From CAVQBJ01 sp963819075 (lineage in GTDB: Bacteria; Actinomycetota; Thermoleophilia; Solirubrobacterales; Solirubrobacteraceae), in assembly GCA_963819075.1 (NCBI GenBank), contig CAWFUP010000002.1, positions 744,001 through 808,000 of the forward strand: a DNA stretch of 64,000 bases, written 5' to 3'. The position numbers and the translations under genes are program-made. Under the pieces are notes generated by a model. The model had not been told where the DNA came from. It worked only from the letters and a program-made list of their open reading frames with translations, and did not search any database. This document shows positions 1-8,527 of the stretch, piece after piece. Numbering within the stretch: position 1 is the stretch's first letter; each line of letters opens with the position of its first letter.

Positions 1-594
1 CACCTGGAGGCCTTTTTCCCAGACCGGCCGACCGACAAACAAAACTTTCGTCGCCGCGCCCGCCGGCCACGCGCTGGACTCCTCGTCGCCGGCAGCGTCG
101 TCGGCGCCCGCGCTCCAGTACGCGTTGTCAACCGCTTGGGGGGCGATGTGAACGTTGCGCGCGCCCCGGGCGCAAACGTAGGCGCTCACGTGCGGGCCGT
201 AGGTGACGATGGCGTCGGCCCGCCGGTAGAGCGCCCGCAGGAGCGCGTAGCTGAAGGCGTGGGCCGGGCTGCGCGGGTGCGCCCACAGCGAGCTCCACAA
301 CAGCAACGGCACGCCGGCGCGCCGCGCCCCGATCGCCGCTGCCGGCAGGGCGACGCGCCCCCCGGTCGCGGCGATGACGGCCCGGAAGCGTCCCGAGCCG
401 GCCAGCGCGTAGATCTGCCGCTGAGCGACGATCCGATGGGGAAAGGGCAGCGCTGCGTCGTGCACGTCCGCCGGTCCGTGCGCCGCCCGGCCGCCGAACA
501 GGGCGAACTCGACGCCTTCGTGCTCGTGCAGCAGCGCGAACGGGAACACGCGATCGCGCGGCGCGTGCCCGGTGACGAACAGCACCGGCTTCAT
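1..594 (-). CDS. Glycosyltransferase family 4, N-terminal part (cut by window edge)
   Basis: The reverse strand from 594 reads open to the window edge for 198 codons without a stop. It begins MKPVLFVTGHAPRDR and ends near residue 198 with VLFVGRPVWEKGLQ, the typical start of the second Rossmann domain of GT4 (GT-B) enzymes. The N-terminal domain has the usual GT4 pattern of an acceptor-side lobe, with a WSSLWAHP segment and an ADAIVTYGPH segment. The ATG overlaps the TGA of the upstream glycosyltransferase as ATGA, which fixes the start and implies one operon. The expected role is adding a sugar to a lipid-linked surface polysaccharide on the cytoplasmic face (family knowledge). Donor and acceptor cannot be read from sequence, and the C-terminal nucleotide-binding half lies outside the window. 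Confidence 0.8.
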   Translation of the reverse strand, partial: MKPVLFVTGHAPRDRVFPFALLHEHEGVEFALFGGRAAHGPADVHDAALPFPHRIVAQRQIYALAGSGRFRAVIAATGGRVALPAAAIGARRAGVPLLLWSSLWAHPRSPAHAFSYALLRALYRRADAIVTYGPHVSAYVCARGARNVHIAPQAVDNAYWSAGADDAAGDEESSAWPAGAATKVLFVGRPVWEKGLQV

Positions 595-1769
595 CGCAGA
601 GCGTGCTCGTAGGCGGCGAGGGTTTGGGCGCCGCATCCCTCCCAGGTGAAGTGCGCGAGCGCCGTGGCGCGCGCGCGCTGACCGGCCTCGCGCAGCCGAT
701 GCGGATCGGCGAGCAGCTCGTCGATCCGCTGGGTCAGCCGTTCGATGTCGCCTGGCGGGACGAGCACGAAGCCGCCGCCGGCCGCCGCGATCTCCTCCGG
801 GCCCGGCTCGCCGCGGCAGCCGATCGCGGGCAGGCCGGCGGCCATCGCCTCGATGTAGGCCACGCCGAACGCCTCCTCGGTGCTCGGCATCACGAACAGC
901 GTCGCCTTGCGCGCGGTCTCGAGCGCCGCCTGCGGGTCGAGCTGACCGAGGAACGCCACCCGGTCGGCGATCCCGAGACGCTCGGCGAGGAGCCCGAGCG
1001 CCTCGCGCTCGGGCCCGTCGCCGATGACCTGGTAGCGGAGCGTCGGGTGCCGCGCCGACAGCACCGCCACCGCTCGCATCACGTCGGCGTGGCGCTTGCG
1101 TGCGACGAGGTGGGCCACGGTGACGATCGTCGGCGTGCCGGAGCGGGCGGCGGTGCGCGCGGGAACGTCGGTGCCGAGGTGCACGACGCGGGTATCGACG
1201 GCGCCGTAGTCGGTGGCGAGCTCGGCGATACCCCCGCTGTTGGCGAGCACGAGGCGCGCGGCCCCGAGGCTGCGCCGAACCGCCTCCTCGGCGGCGCGAC
1301 TCGTGCGCGCCGTGTACAGCACGTCGCCACCGTGCACCGACACGACGGACGGCACGGCCAGCCGGGCCCGCCGGACGGCGTCCCCGGCCGGGATCGCGTT
1401 ATGCGCGTGCACGAGCTGAAACGCGAAGCGCCGCCGCAGCCGGCGCAGCGCGAGGGCGAGTGTCGGCGCGGCCCACGCGCCCCACGACCCGTACGAGCGC
1501 GAGCGCACCGGCGAGACGAACGGCACGTAGGAGACCTCGAGCCCGTCGATCGTGTCGTGTCCGGGCTGGCGCATGTACGCGGTGCTCGCGACGGCGGCCG
1601 CGCGCGGGCCGGCGCGCAGGCTGGCCAGCGGCGGAATCGGCCGGTGGAGCACGACGACCCGGATCTCAGCCCCGGCTGCGCGCGCGGCGAGCGCCTGGCG
1701 GTGGGCCCAGATGCCGAGCACCGGGTCGCGGCGGCGCGGATAGAACTCGCTGACGACGACGACCCTCAC
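591..1769 (-). CDS. Glycosyltransferase family 4 (GT-B fold)
   Basis: 392 aa. It begins VRVVVVSEFYPRRRDPVLG, a typical GT4 opening with a glycine-rich loop. The middle holds VHAHNAIPAG and VVSVHGGDV; the C-terminal half holds IVTVAHLVARKRH and the EX7E-type segment MPSTEEAFGVAYIEAMA, which binds the donor nucleotide-sugar. The frame stays open upstream to 1937, but the GTG at 1769 overlaps the TGA of the preceding gene as GTGA and starts exactly at the conserved strand, so I chose it. Its own stop overlaps the next gene (ATGA at 591-594). It probably adds a hexose or acetamido sugar during assembly of the polysaccharide repeat unit. Specificity is unknown. Confidence 0.88.
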   Translation of the reverse strand: MRVVVVSEFYPRRRDPVLGIWAHRQALAARAAGAEIRVVVLHRPIPPLASLRAGPRAAAVASTAYMRQPGHDTIDGLEVSYVPFVSPVRSRSYGSWGAWAAPTLALALRRLRRRFAFQLVHAHNAIPAGDAVRRARLAVPSVVSVHGGDVLYTARTSRAAEEAVRRSLGAARLVLANSGGIAELATDYGAVDTRVVHLGTDVPARTAARSGTPTIVTVAHLVARKRHADVMRAVAVLSARHPTLRYQVIGDGPEREALGLLAERLGIADRVAFLGQLDPQAALETARKATLFVMPSTEEAFGVAYIEAMAAGLPAIGCRGEPGPEEIAAAGGGFVLVPPGDIERLTQRIDELLADPHRLREAGQRARATALAHFTWEGCGAQTLAAYEHALR

Positions 1770-3460
1770 CAGCGTCGGTGCGTGGCGAGGGTTCGTCCGG
1801 CGTCCGGGGCGGCGAGATACGGACGGTCGGCGAGGAAGCGGCGCGCCTCGGCGATCGCCGCGTCGCGCGAGTAGGCGTCGGCGGCCGGCGCCGTGCGGTG
1901 CGCGATCGGGAGTGCGTCGATCACCCCGCAGCGCCATCCGTGCTCGCGCGCGAGCGCCGCCCAGTGCACGTCCAGGCCCCAGCCCATGCGCAGCGGCGGA
2001 AAGGGCAGCAGGTCGGCGAATGTGCTCGAAGCGAACGCGGTCAGCGGCCCGATCTCGACGAAGGCCGTCTCGCGCACGGCGCTCCCTGGCCGCCGACGCG
2101 TCACCTCCCAGGCGGCGTGCGAGGCGAGGCGATGCGCGGGCTGCGCGAGATCGAGCGCGAAGCGCTCGGCCAGGAACAGGAAGCGGTCGAGGAAGCCGTG
2201 CGGCAGCTCGATGTCGTCGTCGACGACGAGCAGCCAGTCCTCCCCGTCGGGGTCGTGCGCGGCCAGCAGTTCGTTGAGGTTCTCGAACTTCCCCTTGTCG
2301 CCCGCGGCGGTCGCGTGGACGCGCACGTCGTGGCGCGAGCGGCGCAGCTCAGCCTCGATCGCCGCGAAGCGGCGTTCATGCTCGGGACGCACGACGCTGA
2401 GCACGAGCACCCGGCGCGTGGGTGGGCGCGTGCGTGCGGCACGCGCGAGCGCCGCGCGGCGTCCGCTCAGCAGCTCTCGGGCGTCGAGTAGCCGGTCGAG
2501 CGCGGCACGGCGTAGCGCGTCGCGCCCGCCGACGGTGCCGCTCGCGCCCGACAGGAAGTCCTCGCGCTGACCGTCGCCGACGTCTGGCGAGCCGGCGGCC
2601 GTCGGGCCGGAGCGACGCTCTCGCAGCGCTTCGCCGACGCGGCCGGTGCTGTGGGCCGCCAGCACGAGCGCGGCCGGGCACCGGTGGCGCAGGGCATGCC
2701 CGAGGCAGCCGGCGAGCGTGACGAGCTCGCGCCCGCGCGAGGGCGCCGCGCCCCGCCACGTGTCGAAGCGCCGGGCCGCGCGGCCGCGGGCACGGGCCGC
2801 CGCGGCGAGCGCCCGCAGTCCGGCATCGCGACCGCTGCGGCGGTGCTCGAGCGCCGCCGCAGCGACGTAACGCGGGGGGCAGCCGCCCGCGGCGCGCAAC
2901 CGGTCCTGCCACTCCTGCTCGTCGCCGGCGCCCTCCAGCCTCGTGTCGAACGGTCCGACGAGCTGCAGCGCCGCGCGTCGGATGGCCATGTTCGCGCCCC
3001 ACGCATAGCGGGCATCCGTGTCGTGGTCGCCGAGATCGAGCGCCGTGATCGGTGGCCCCTCGCGACCGCAGCTGCGCGGAGCGCGGCCCTCGAGCGACGG
3101 GATGATCGGACCGGTGAACACATCGATCTCGGGCGCCGCGGCGGCGGCCGCGCGCAGCGCGGCCAGCCAGCCCGGCCGGACCCGCACGTCGTCGTCGACG
3201 AACACGACGAGCTCGCCGGTGCTCTGCTGCACGCCGGTGTTACGAGCGACGTTCAGCCCGCGCTCGCCGCCGTGCCTGACGTGGCGCGCGCCGAAGCGCT
3301 CGGCGAGCTCGGCGGTGCGCTCGCTGTGCTCGTCGTCCTCGATGACGAGCACCTCGACGTCGGCGTCGACGGCCTCGGGCGCGATCGAGCGCAGCGCGAC
3401 CTCCAGGTAATCCGGTCGCGCACGGGTGGGGATGACGATTGAAGCCGAGATGTCGTTCAT
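1766..3460 (-). CDS. Two-domain glycosyltransferase (GT2 plus second GT-A-like domain)
   Basis: 564 aa. Residues 1-250 are a GT2 domain: ASIVIPTRARPDYLEVAL at the start, metal-binding FVDDDVRV near residue 90, and an acceptor/base segment GAGDEQEWQDRL near 180. Residues 350-564 form a second GT-A-like domain that opens VLVLSVVRPEH and has its own VVDDDIELPHG motif near residue 415. An arginine-rich, coiled or disordered linker joins them. Two catalytic-looking DDD motifs in one chain suggest an enzyme that adds two sugars in succession, as polysaccharide GT2 fusions do. The gene is the first of a three-gene minus-strand operon (GTGA overlap with the next gene). It diverges from the glycosyltransferase at 3549 across an 88-bp gap that must hold both promoters. 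Confidence 0.85.
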   Translation of the reverse strand: MNDISASIVIPTRARPDYLEVALRSIAPEAVDADVEVLVIEDDEHSERTAELAERFGARHVRHGGERGLNVARNTGVQQSTGELVVFVDDDVRVRPGWLAALRAAAAAAPEIDVFTGPIIPSLEGRAPRSCGREGPPITALDLGDHDTDARYAWGANMAIRRAALQLVGPFDTRLEGAGDEQEWQDRLRAAGGCPPRYVAAAALEHRRSGRDAGLRALAAAARARGRAARRFDTWRGAAPSRGRELVTLAGCLGHALRHRCPAALVLAAHSTGRVGEALRERRSGPTAAGSPDVGDGQREDFLSGASGTVGGRDALRRAALDRLLDARELLSGRRAALARAARTRPPTRRVLVLSVVRPEHERRFAAIEAELRRSRHDVRVHATAAGDKGKFENLNELLAAHDPDGEDWLLVVDDDIELPHGFLDRFLFLAERFALDLAQPAHRLASHAAWEVTRRRPGSAVRETAFVEIGPLTAFASSTFADLLPFPPLRMGWGLDVHWAALAREHGWRCGVIDALPIAHRTAPAADAYSRDAAIAEARRFLADRPYLAAPDAGRTLATHRRW

Positions 3461-3548
3461 AGCCGGGGCTCGTTGGGGGGCCGCCCCGGCGGCGAGCTGA
3501 CCGCCGCGCCTCCCCGCGCGCGGGACACAGTCTAGGTTTGCGCTCTAC

Positions 3549-4676
3549 GTGGTCCTGTTCCTGCATCACCGTTACCGCACGATCGGTGGCGAAGAGCGCG
3601 TCGTGGCCGACCTCCGCCGCCTGGTCGAGGAGCGTCTCGGGGAGGAGACGCTCCTGTACGAGCGGGATTCGGCGGGGCTGGCGCGGCGACGGGCGGCCGC
3701 CGGCCTGCTGTGGGGCGGCCTGGACCCGCAGGACGTCGGCGCCGCGGTGCGCGTAAGCAGCGCGCGTGTCGTGCACGCCCACAACGTGCACCCGACGCTC
3801 GGGTGGCGCGCGCTCGCGGCCGCTCGGAACGCGGGCGCGAGCGTCGTGTTGCACCTGCACAACTACCGCCTCGTGTGCGCGGTCGGGACCTGCTTCACGC
3901 GCGGCGCGGAGTGCACCCGCTGCGGCGGTGCGAACACGCTGCCCGGGATACGGCAGCGCTGCCGCGGCGCGCTCGGGGAGTCGCTCACCTATGCGGTCGC
4001 GCTGAGCGCCTGGCAGCGGCGCCTCGTCGGCGCGGCCGACATCGTGATCGTGCCGTCGGCGTTCGCGCGCGAGCGGCTGCGTGATCTCGGTGCCCCCCTG
4101 CCCTGGGAGCGCGTGCATGTGATCGCTCCGCCGGTGGCGCTTGGCGACGCGCCGTCACCCGCCGCCGGGGGTCGCCACGCGCTCGTCGTCGCGCGCCTGT
4201 CCGCCGAGAAGGGCGTCGACGTGGCGATCGATGCCTGCCGCAGGGCCGGGGTGCCGCTCGTCATCGCCGGGGACGGGCCGGAGATGGGGCGCCTGCGGGC
4301 GCGCGCGGCCGGTGCCGACGTGCGCTTCGAGGGCCATGTCGACGATGCGCGCCTGCGTGCGCTGCGCTCGCAGGCGGCGATCGCGCTCGTCCCGTCGCGC
4401 ACCGCGGAGACGTTCGGGCTCGCCGCAGCGGAGGCGATGGCGGCGGCGGTGCCGGTCGTCGCCAGCCGCATCGGTGCCCTGCCCGAGCTGGTCGGCGACG
4501 AGTCGCTCGTGGCCGCAGGAGACGTCGCGGCGACAGCGAGCGCGATCGAGAGCCTGTGGGGCGACGAGCGAGCGGGCGTTCGGGGGCGTGAGCGAGTGCG
4601 CGAGCTCGCGGGCCCCGACACCGTGGCGGCGGCGCTCGCGCAAGCGTACGAGGGCGCGAGCGCATCGCCTCGCTGA
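3549..4676 (+). CDS. Glycosyltransferase family 4
   Basis: 375 aa, GTG start giving VVLFLHHRYRTIGGEERVV, the expected first strand plus a Gly-Gly-x-E loop of GT4 enzymes. VVHAHNVHPTLGWRAL and VVLHLHNYRLVC follow in the N-domain. The C-domain has HALVVARLSAEKGVDVAI, the donor loop IAGDGPEMGRLR, and the EX7E region AETFGLAAAEAMAAAVPVV. A cysteine cluster (CxxC around residues 116-140, TCFTRGAECTRCGG) is the type seen in the GT4 subset that binds a structural metal (family recollection). It leads a plus-strand run of sugar genes. The next gene starts 37 bp later, so they are probably co-transcribed. Donor and acceptor are unknown. Confidence 0.87.
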   Translation: MVLFLHHRYRTIGGEERVVADLRRLVEERLGEETLLYERDSAGLARRRAAAGLLWGGLDPQDVGAAVRVSSARVVHAHNVHPTLGWRALAAARNAGASVVLHLHNYRLVCAVGTCFTRGAECTRCGGANTLPGIRQRCRGALGESLTYAVALSAWQRRLVGAADIVIVPSAFARERLRDLGAPLPWERVHVIAPPVALGDAPSPAAGGRHALVVARLSAEKGVDVAIDACRRAGVPLVIAGDGPEMGRLRARAAGADVRFEGHVDDARLRALRSQAAIALVPSRTAETFGLAAAEAMAAAVPVVASRIGALPELVGDESLVAAGDVAATASAIESLWGDERAGVRGRERVRELAGPDTVAAALAQAYEGASASPR

Positions 4677-4712
4677 GCCCAGGCTCACGAGCGTCGACTA
4701 GGATGGCCGGCC

Positions 4713-5678
4713 ATGCGCGCCCTCGTCACCGGAGGAGCTGGGTTCATCGGCTCCAATCTCGTCGACGCGTTGCTCGACGCCGGGCACGAGGTCGAGATAT
4801 TCGACAACCTGGTCACCGGCCGGCGATCGAATCTCGATGCGGCGATCGAGCGCGGCGCCGTGCTGCACGAGCTCGACATCGCCGACGCGCCCGCGGTGGC
4901 CCAGCAGATGCAGCGCTTCGCCCCCGAGGCCGTCTTTCATCTCGCCGCGCAGATCGACGTGCGCAAGTCGGTCGCCGACCCGGCGTTCGACGCGCGCGTG
5001 AACGTCGAGGGCACGATCAACCTCCTCGAGGCGGCGCGCGCCGCCGGCGCACGGCGGTTCGTGTTCAGCTCGACCGGGGGCGCGATCTACGGTGAGACCG
5101 AGGTGCTTCCGAGCCCCGAGATGCTCGAGCCCCGGCCCGAGGCGCCCTACGGGCAGAGCAAGTTCTGCGCCGAGCGCTACCTGCAGCTGCACGAGCGCCT
5201 GTACGGCCTGTCGAGCGTGGCGCTGCGCTACGGGAACGTGTACGGCCCGCGGCAGGACCCGCTCGGCGAGGCCGGAGTCGTCGCGATCTTCTGCGGCAAG
5301 CTGCTCGCCGGGGAGGCGGCTACGGTCTACGGTGACGGGCGACAGACGCGCGACTATGTCTATGTCGGCGACGTCGTGCGCGCCAACCTCGCCGCGGTCG
5401 CGGCGAGCGAAATCCGCGGGGAGGTGAACATCGGTACCGGGCAGGAGGTGTCGGTGCTCGATCTCGTCGCCGCACTGAACGACCTCGCCGCCGAGACCGG
5501 GTTCCGCGTCGAGCACGCTCCCGCGCGCGCCGGCGAGGTGCAGCGCAGCTGCCTCGACGTCACGCGGGCCCGCGAGGTGCTCGGGTGGATGGCGCAGATG
5601 GAGCTCGCCGAGGGGCTGCGGATCACGCTCGAGGCCACCGGCGACGCGCGGGCGCCGATCGCCGGGACGAACGACTGA
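4713..5678 (+). CDS. NAD-dependent UDP-sugar 4-epimerase-like protein (extended SDR)
   Basis: 321 aa. It has the extended SDR nucleotide-binding motif TGGAGFIGSN at residues 7-16, the catalytic serine/threonine region SSTGGAIYGE near 125, and the catalytic pair in APYGQSKFCAERYL (Tyr and Lys near 146-150). The C-terminal portion has RDYVYVGDVVRANL and NIGTGQEVSVLDL, typical of UDP-glucose/UDP-GlcNAc 4-epimerases. It likely supplies UDP-galactose, UDP-GalNAc or a related epimer. GalE is the closest well-known relative, but substrate cannot be assigned. The ATG at 4713 is the first one in front of the dinucleotide-binding strand. It is followed after 5 bp by the GDP-mannose dehydratase paralogue, supporting co-transcription. 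Confidence 0.87.
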   Translation: MRALVTGGAGFIGSNLVDALLDAGHEVEIFDNLVTGRRSNLDAAIERGAVLHELDIADAPAVAQQMQRFAPEAVFHLAAQIDVRKSVADPAFDARVNVEGTINLLEAARAAGARRFVFSSTGGAIYGETEVLPSPEMLEPRPEAPYGQSKFCAERYLQLHERLYGLSSVALRYGNVYGPRQDPLGEAGVVAIFCGKLLAGEAATVYGDGRQTRDYVYVGDVVRANLAAVAASEIRGEVNIGTGQEVSVLDLVAALNDLAAETGFRVEHAPARAGEVQRSCLDVTRAREVLGWMAQMELAEGLRITLEATGDARAPIAGTND

Positions 5679-5683
5679 CCGTC

Positions 5684-6739
5684 GTGGCGGCGAGCGAGAA
5701 CGACGGCTCGACGGCCCGGGGGCGGGCGCTCGTAACCGGCATCACCGGTCAGGATGGCTCCTACCTGGCCGAGCTGCTGCTGGGCAAGGGCTACGACGTC
5801 ATCGGCCTCGTACGCGACACCGAGGGGCTCGGGCTCGTGGCCCATCTCGACGAGGAGCTGCTCATCCTGCGCGGGGATCTGCTGCACCCGGCGAGCCTGC
5901 GGGCCGCGGTCGAGCTCGCGCGGCCCACCGAGATCTACCACCTGGCCGCGCCCTCGTTCGTGCCCGCTTCCTGGGAGCGCCCGGACGACAGCATCGCGGC
6001 GATCGCCGGTGCGACCGCCTCGCTGCTGAGCACGGTGCGTGACGTCGCCCCAATGGCCCGGGTCTACGTCGCCGGCTCGGGCGCGATGTTCGGTGACGCG
6101 CCCGAGAGCCCCCAGAACGAACACACACCCTGCCGTCCGGCCACGCCGTACGCGATCGCCAAGCTCGCCGCCCACCAGCTCGTTGGCGCGATGCGCGAGC
6201 ACTACGGCCTGTACGTGTCTTCGGGCATCACGTTCAACCACGAGTCCGAGCGCCGTCCCGTGCATTTCGTGACCCGCAAGATCACGCGCGGCGCGGCCGC
6301 GGTGAGTCTCGGCCTGGTGAACGAGCTCGTGCTCGGCGATCTCCGGGCGGTGCGCGATTGGTCGTTCGCTGGCGACATCGTCCGCGGTGCGTGGCTGACC
6401 CTGCAGCAGGATCACGCCGACGACTACGTCCTGGCCAGCGGCGTGCCCCACACGGTCGCGGACTTCGCGCGCGCCGCCTTCGCCTGTGTCGACCTCGACG
6501 CGGATCGCTACCTGCGCGTCGACCCCGAGCTCGTGCGCGCGACCGAGCGCTCGCCAAGCGTCGGCGATCCGTCGAAGGCGCACGAGGTGCTTGGCTGGGC
6601 GCCCGAGGTCGACTTCGCGACGCTCGTGCGGCGGATGGTCGAGGCCGATCTCCACGCGCTGCGGGAGCACGGCTACAACGACGCCGACGAGCCGAGCCCG
6701 CAGGGCGGCGCCCCGAGCGGCGGCTACGCCGACGCATAG
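5684..6739 (+). CDS. GDP-mannose 4,6-dehydratase paralogue with altered active site
   Basis: 351 aa from GTG 5684, five bases after the preceding stop. The glycine motif GITGQDGSYLAELLL and the NHESERRP..FVTRKIT block are hallmarks of the Gmd family. The Tyr and Lys of the catalytic YxxxK are present in TPYAIAKLAAH. The segment that in Gmd carries the catalytic Ser/Thr and Glu (S/T-x-E, as in ASSSEMFG of the paralogue at 10031-11026) reads GSGAMFG here, so the Glu is replaced by Ala. It may therefore be a reductase or an epimerase of the GDP-deoxyhexose branch, or an enzyme with another substrate, instead of a true dehydratase (inference). The C-terminus carries a short Gly/Pro-rich tail. Confidence 0.82.
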   Translation: MAASENDGSTARGRALVTGITGQDGSYLAELLLGKGYDVIGLVRDTEGLGLVAHLDEELLILRGDLLHPASLRAAVELARPTEIYHLAAPSFVPASWERPDDSIAAIAGATASLLSTVRDVAPMARVYVAGSGAMFGDAPESPQNEHTPCRPATPYAIAKLAAHQLVGAMREHYGLYVSSGITFNHESERRPVHFVTRKITRGAAAVSLGLVNELVLGDLRAVRDWSFAGDIVRGAWLTLQQDHADDYVLASGVPHTVADFARAAFACVDLDADRYLRVDPELVRATERSPSVGDPSKAHEVLGWAPEVDFATLVRRMVEADLHALREHGYNDADEPSPQGGAPSGGYADA

Positions 6740-6807
6740 GCTGTGCGCCCGATGTCATCGGCCCACGCAGGGTACGCGCCGGCCGCTCCGGCAGGCGCGG
6801 GACGGCG

Positions 6808-7833
6808 ATGACCACACCGGTGCGGATCGCCGTCGCGGGGCTCGGCTACTGGGGCCCGAACCTCGCGCGCAACGTCGATGCCCTCCCTGGCGCCGAGCTC
6901 GTGTGGGGCTGCGACGAGCGAGCGCCAGCCCGCGAGCGCTTCGCCGCCCAGTACCCCGGCACACGGCTGACCGCCGATCTCGACGAGCTGCTCGCCGATC
7001 CGCAGCTCGACGCGGTGATGCTCGCCACGCCGGTGCCGACCCACGGCGCGCTCGCCGAGCGGGTCCTCGATGCCGGCAAGGACTGCTTCGTCGAGAAGCC
7101 GCTCGCGCAGTCGCTCGCCGATGCCGAGCGCGCGGTGGACGCGGCACGGCGAGCCGGACGCGTGCTGATGGTCGGTCACCTGCTCGAGTACCACCCCGGC
7201 ATCAAGAAGCTCAAGGAGATCATCGACGCGGGCGAGCTCGGCGAGATCCACTACATCTACTCCAATCGGCTCAACCTCGGTCAGCTGCGCGCCGACGAGA
7301 ACGCGCTCTGGAGCCTCGGCGCGCACGACGTCTCGGTGCTCCTGCACCTCGCGGGTGAGGAGCCCTACGAGATGACGGCGCGCGGGGAGTCCTACATGCG
7401 CCCGGGCATCGAGGACGTCGTGTTCGCTTTCCTGCGCTTCCCCTCCGGCCTCGCCGCGCACTTGCATCTCTCCTGGCTGGATCCCCACAAGGAGCGGCGC
7501 TTCACCGTCGTCGGCTCGCGGCGCATGGCCACGTTCGACGACATGGATCTCGAACGCAAGGTGACGATCTACGACAAGGGCTTCGACGAGGGCGCCGACA
7601 GCTACGGCGAGTACATCACCCGCTCGGGCGACATCCACAGCCCCCACGTCTCCAACGCCGAGCCGCTGCGTCTCGAGGTCGCGCACTTCGTCGACTGCGT
7701 ACGCGAGCAGCAGACGCCCGTGTCCGACGGCGAGAGCGGCCTGCACGTCGTGCGTGTGCTCTCCGAGCTGCAGCGCTCGCTCGACGCCTCGCGCCGGACG
7801 GCGGCCGCGGAGGGCGCGGTTGCTGCGCGCTGA
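6808..7833 (+). CDS. Gfo/Idh/MocA-type sugar oxidoreductase (WlbA/WbpB-like)
   Basis: 341 aa from ATG 6808. The N-terminal Rossmann domain begins RIAVAGLGYWGPNLARN, the form seen in UDP-N-acetyl-hexosaminuronate 3-dehydrogenases. The catalytic Lys is in CFVEKPLAQS near residue 97. The second domain carries VGHLLEYHPGIKKLK and SLGAHDVSVLLHL, with the conserved His/Asp region of this family. WlbA/WbpB oxidise C3 of UDP-GlcNAcA using NAD. The neighbour that overlaps its end is a left-handed beta-helix acetyltransferase, and a DegT aminotransferase and a UDP-sugar 6-dehydrogenase lie in the facing block. The four together match the route to UDP-2,3-diacetamido uronic acids. The open frame extends upstream of 6808, but homology starts here. 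Confidence 0.87.
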   Translation: MTTPVRIAVAGLGYWGPNLARNVDALPGAELVWGCDERAPARERFAAQYPGTRLTADLDELLADPQLDAVMLATPVPTHGALAERVLDAGKDCFVEKPLAQSLADAERAVDAARRAGRVLMVGHLLEYHPGIKKLKEIIDAGELGEIHYIYSNRLNLGQLRADENALWSLGAHDVSVLLHLAGEEPYEMTARGESYMRPGIEDVVFAFLRFPSGLAAHLHLSWLDPHKERRFTVVGSRRMATFDDMDLERKVTIYDKGFDEGADSYGEYITRSGDIHSPHVSNAEPLRLEVAHFVDCVREQQTPVSDGESGLHVVRVLSELQRSLDASRRTAAAEGAVAAR

Positions 7834-8527
7834 TCCGCGCGGCGCAGGGCTGCTGATCGGCGAGGACGTCGAGATCGCCGAAAGCGTCGAGCTCGGTGCC
7901 CATGTCGTCGTCCATGCCGGTGCGCGCATCGGCGCCGGGTGCCTGATCGAGGATCACGTCGTGCTCGGCAAGCGACCGCGACTGGCGGCCCGCTCCAGCT
8001 CGCGCGACGAGGCGGGCGCGCTCGTCCTGGCCGAGCGCGTGATCGTGTGCAGCGGGGCGGTCCTCTTCTCGGGCGCGCACATCGAGAAGGGCGCGATCAT
8101 CGGCGACCAGGCGTTCGTGCGCGAACGCAGCACCGTCGGCTCGGGCAGCGTCATCGGCCGCGGCGCCAGCGTCGAGAACGACGTCAGCATCGGGGCGCGC
8201 GTGAAGGTGCAGACCGGCGCCTACCTGACCGCCCACTGCGAGGTGGAGGACGACGCCTTCGTCGGGCCGGGGGTGACGACGACGAACGACAACACGATGT
8301 CGCGCCACGACGCGACCGCGCCCTTGCGCGGCGCCGTGCTGCGACGGGCCTGTCGCGTCGGGGGCGGCAGCGTCCTCGTTCCGGGTGTGGAGATCGGCGA
8401 GGAGGCGTTCGTGGCCGCGGGCGCGGTGGTCACGCGCGACGTGCCGTCCCGGGCCGTCGTGATGGGGGTACCGGCGCGCGTGGTGGGAGAGGTCGGCGAG
8501 GCCGACCTGCTCGGGCGCTGGCGGTAG
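7820..8527 (+). CDS. Left-handed beta-helix sugar N-acetyltransferase (WlbB/WbpD-like)
   Basis: About 235 aa. I placed the start at TTG 7820, five bases after a GGAGGG ribosome-binding sequence and overlapping the end of the oxidoreductase gene by 14 bases. The protein is a run of hexapeptide repeats (I/V-G-x-x-x patterns such as VELGAHVVVHAG, ARIGAGCLIED, STVGSGSVIGRG, VEIGEEAFVAAGAVVT) ending in MGVPARVVGEV, the standard cap of LbH acetyltransferases. WlbB/WbpD acetylate the C3 amino group of UDP-GlcNAc3NA with acetyl-CoA. Position next to the 3-dehydrogenase supports that role (inference). Another start upstream (7754) is possible but would overlap the oxidoreductase by 80 bases. Confidence 0.85.
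   Translation: MLRADPRGAGLLIGEDVEIAESVELGAHVVVHAGARIGAGCLIEDHVVLGKRPRLAARSSSRDEAGALVLAERVIVCSGAVLFSGAHIEKGAIIGDQAFVRERSTVGSGSVIGRGASVENDVSIGARVKVQTGAYLTAHCEVEDDAFVGPGVTTTNDNTMSRHDATAPLRGAVLRRACRVGGGSVLVPGVEIGEEAFVAAGAVVTRDVPSRAVVMGVPARVVGEVGEADLLGRWR

Noticed and set aside
603..1874. Long open frame antisense to the GT4 gene
   Set aside because: Arg/Gly/Ala-rich shadow typical of third-position GC; no motif, and the other strand encodes a clear glycosyltransferase.
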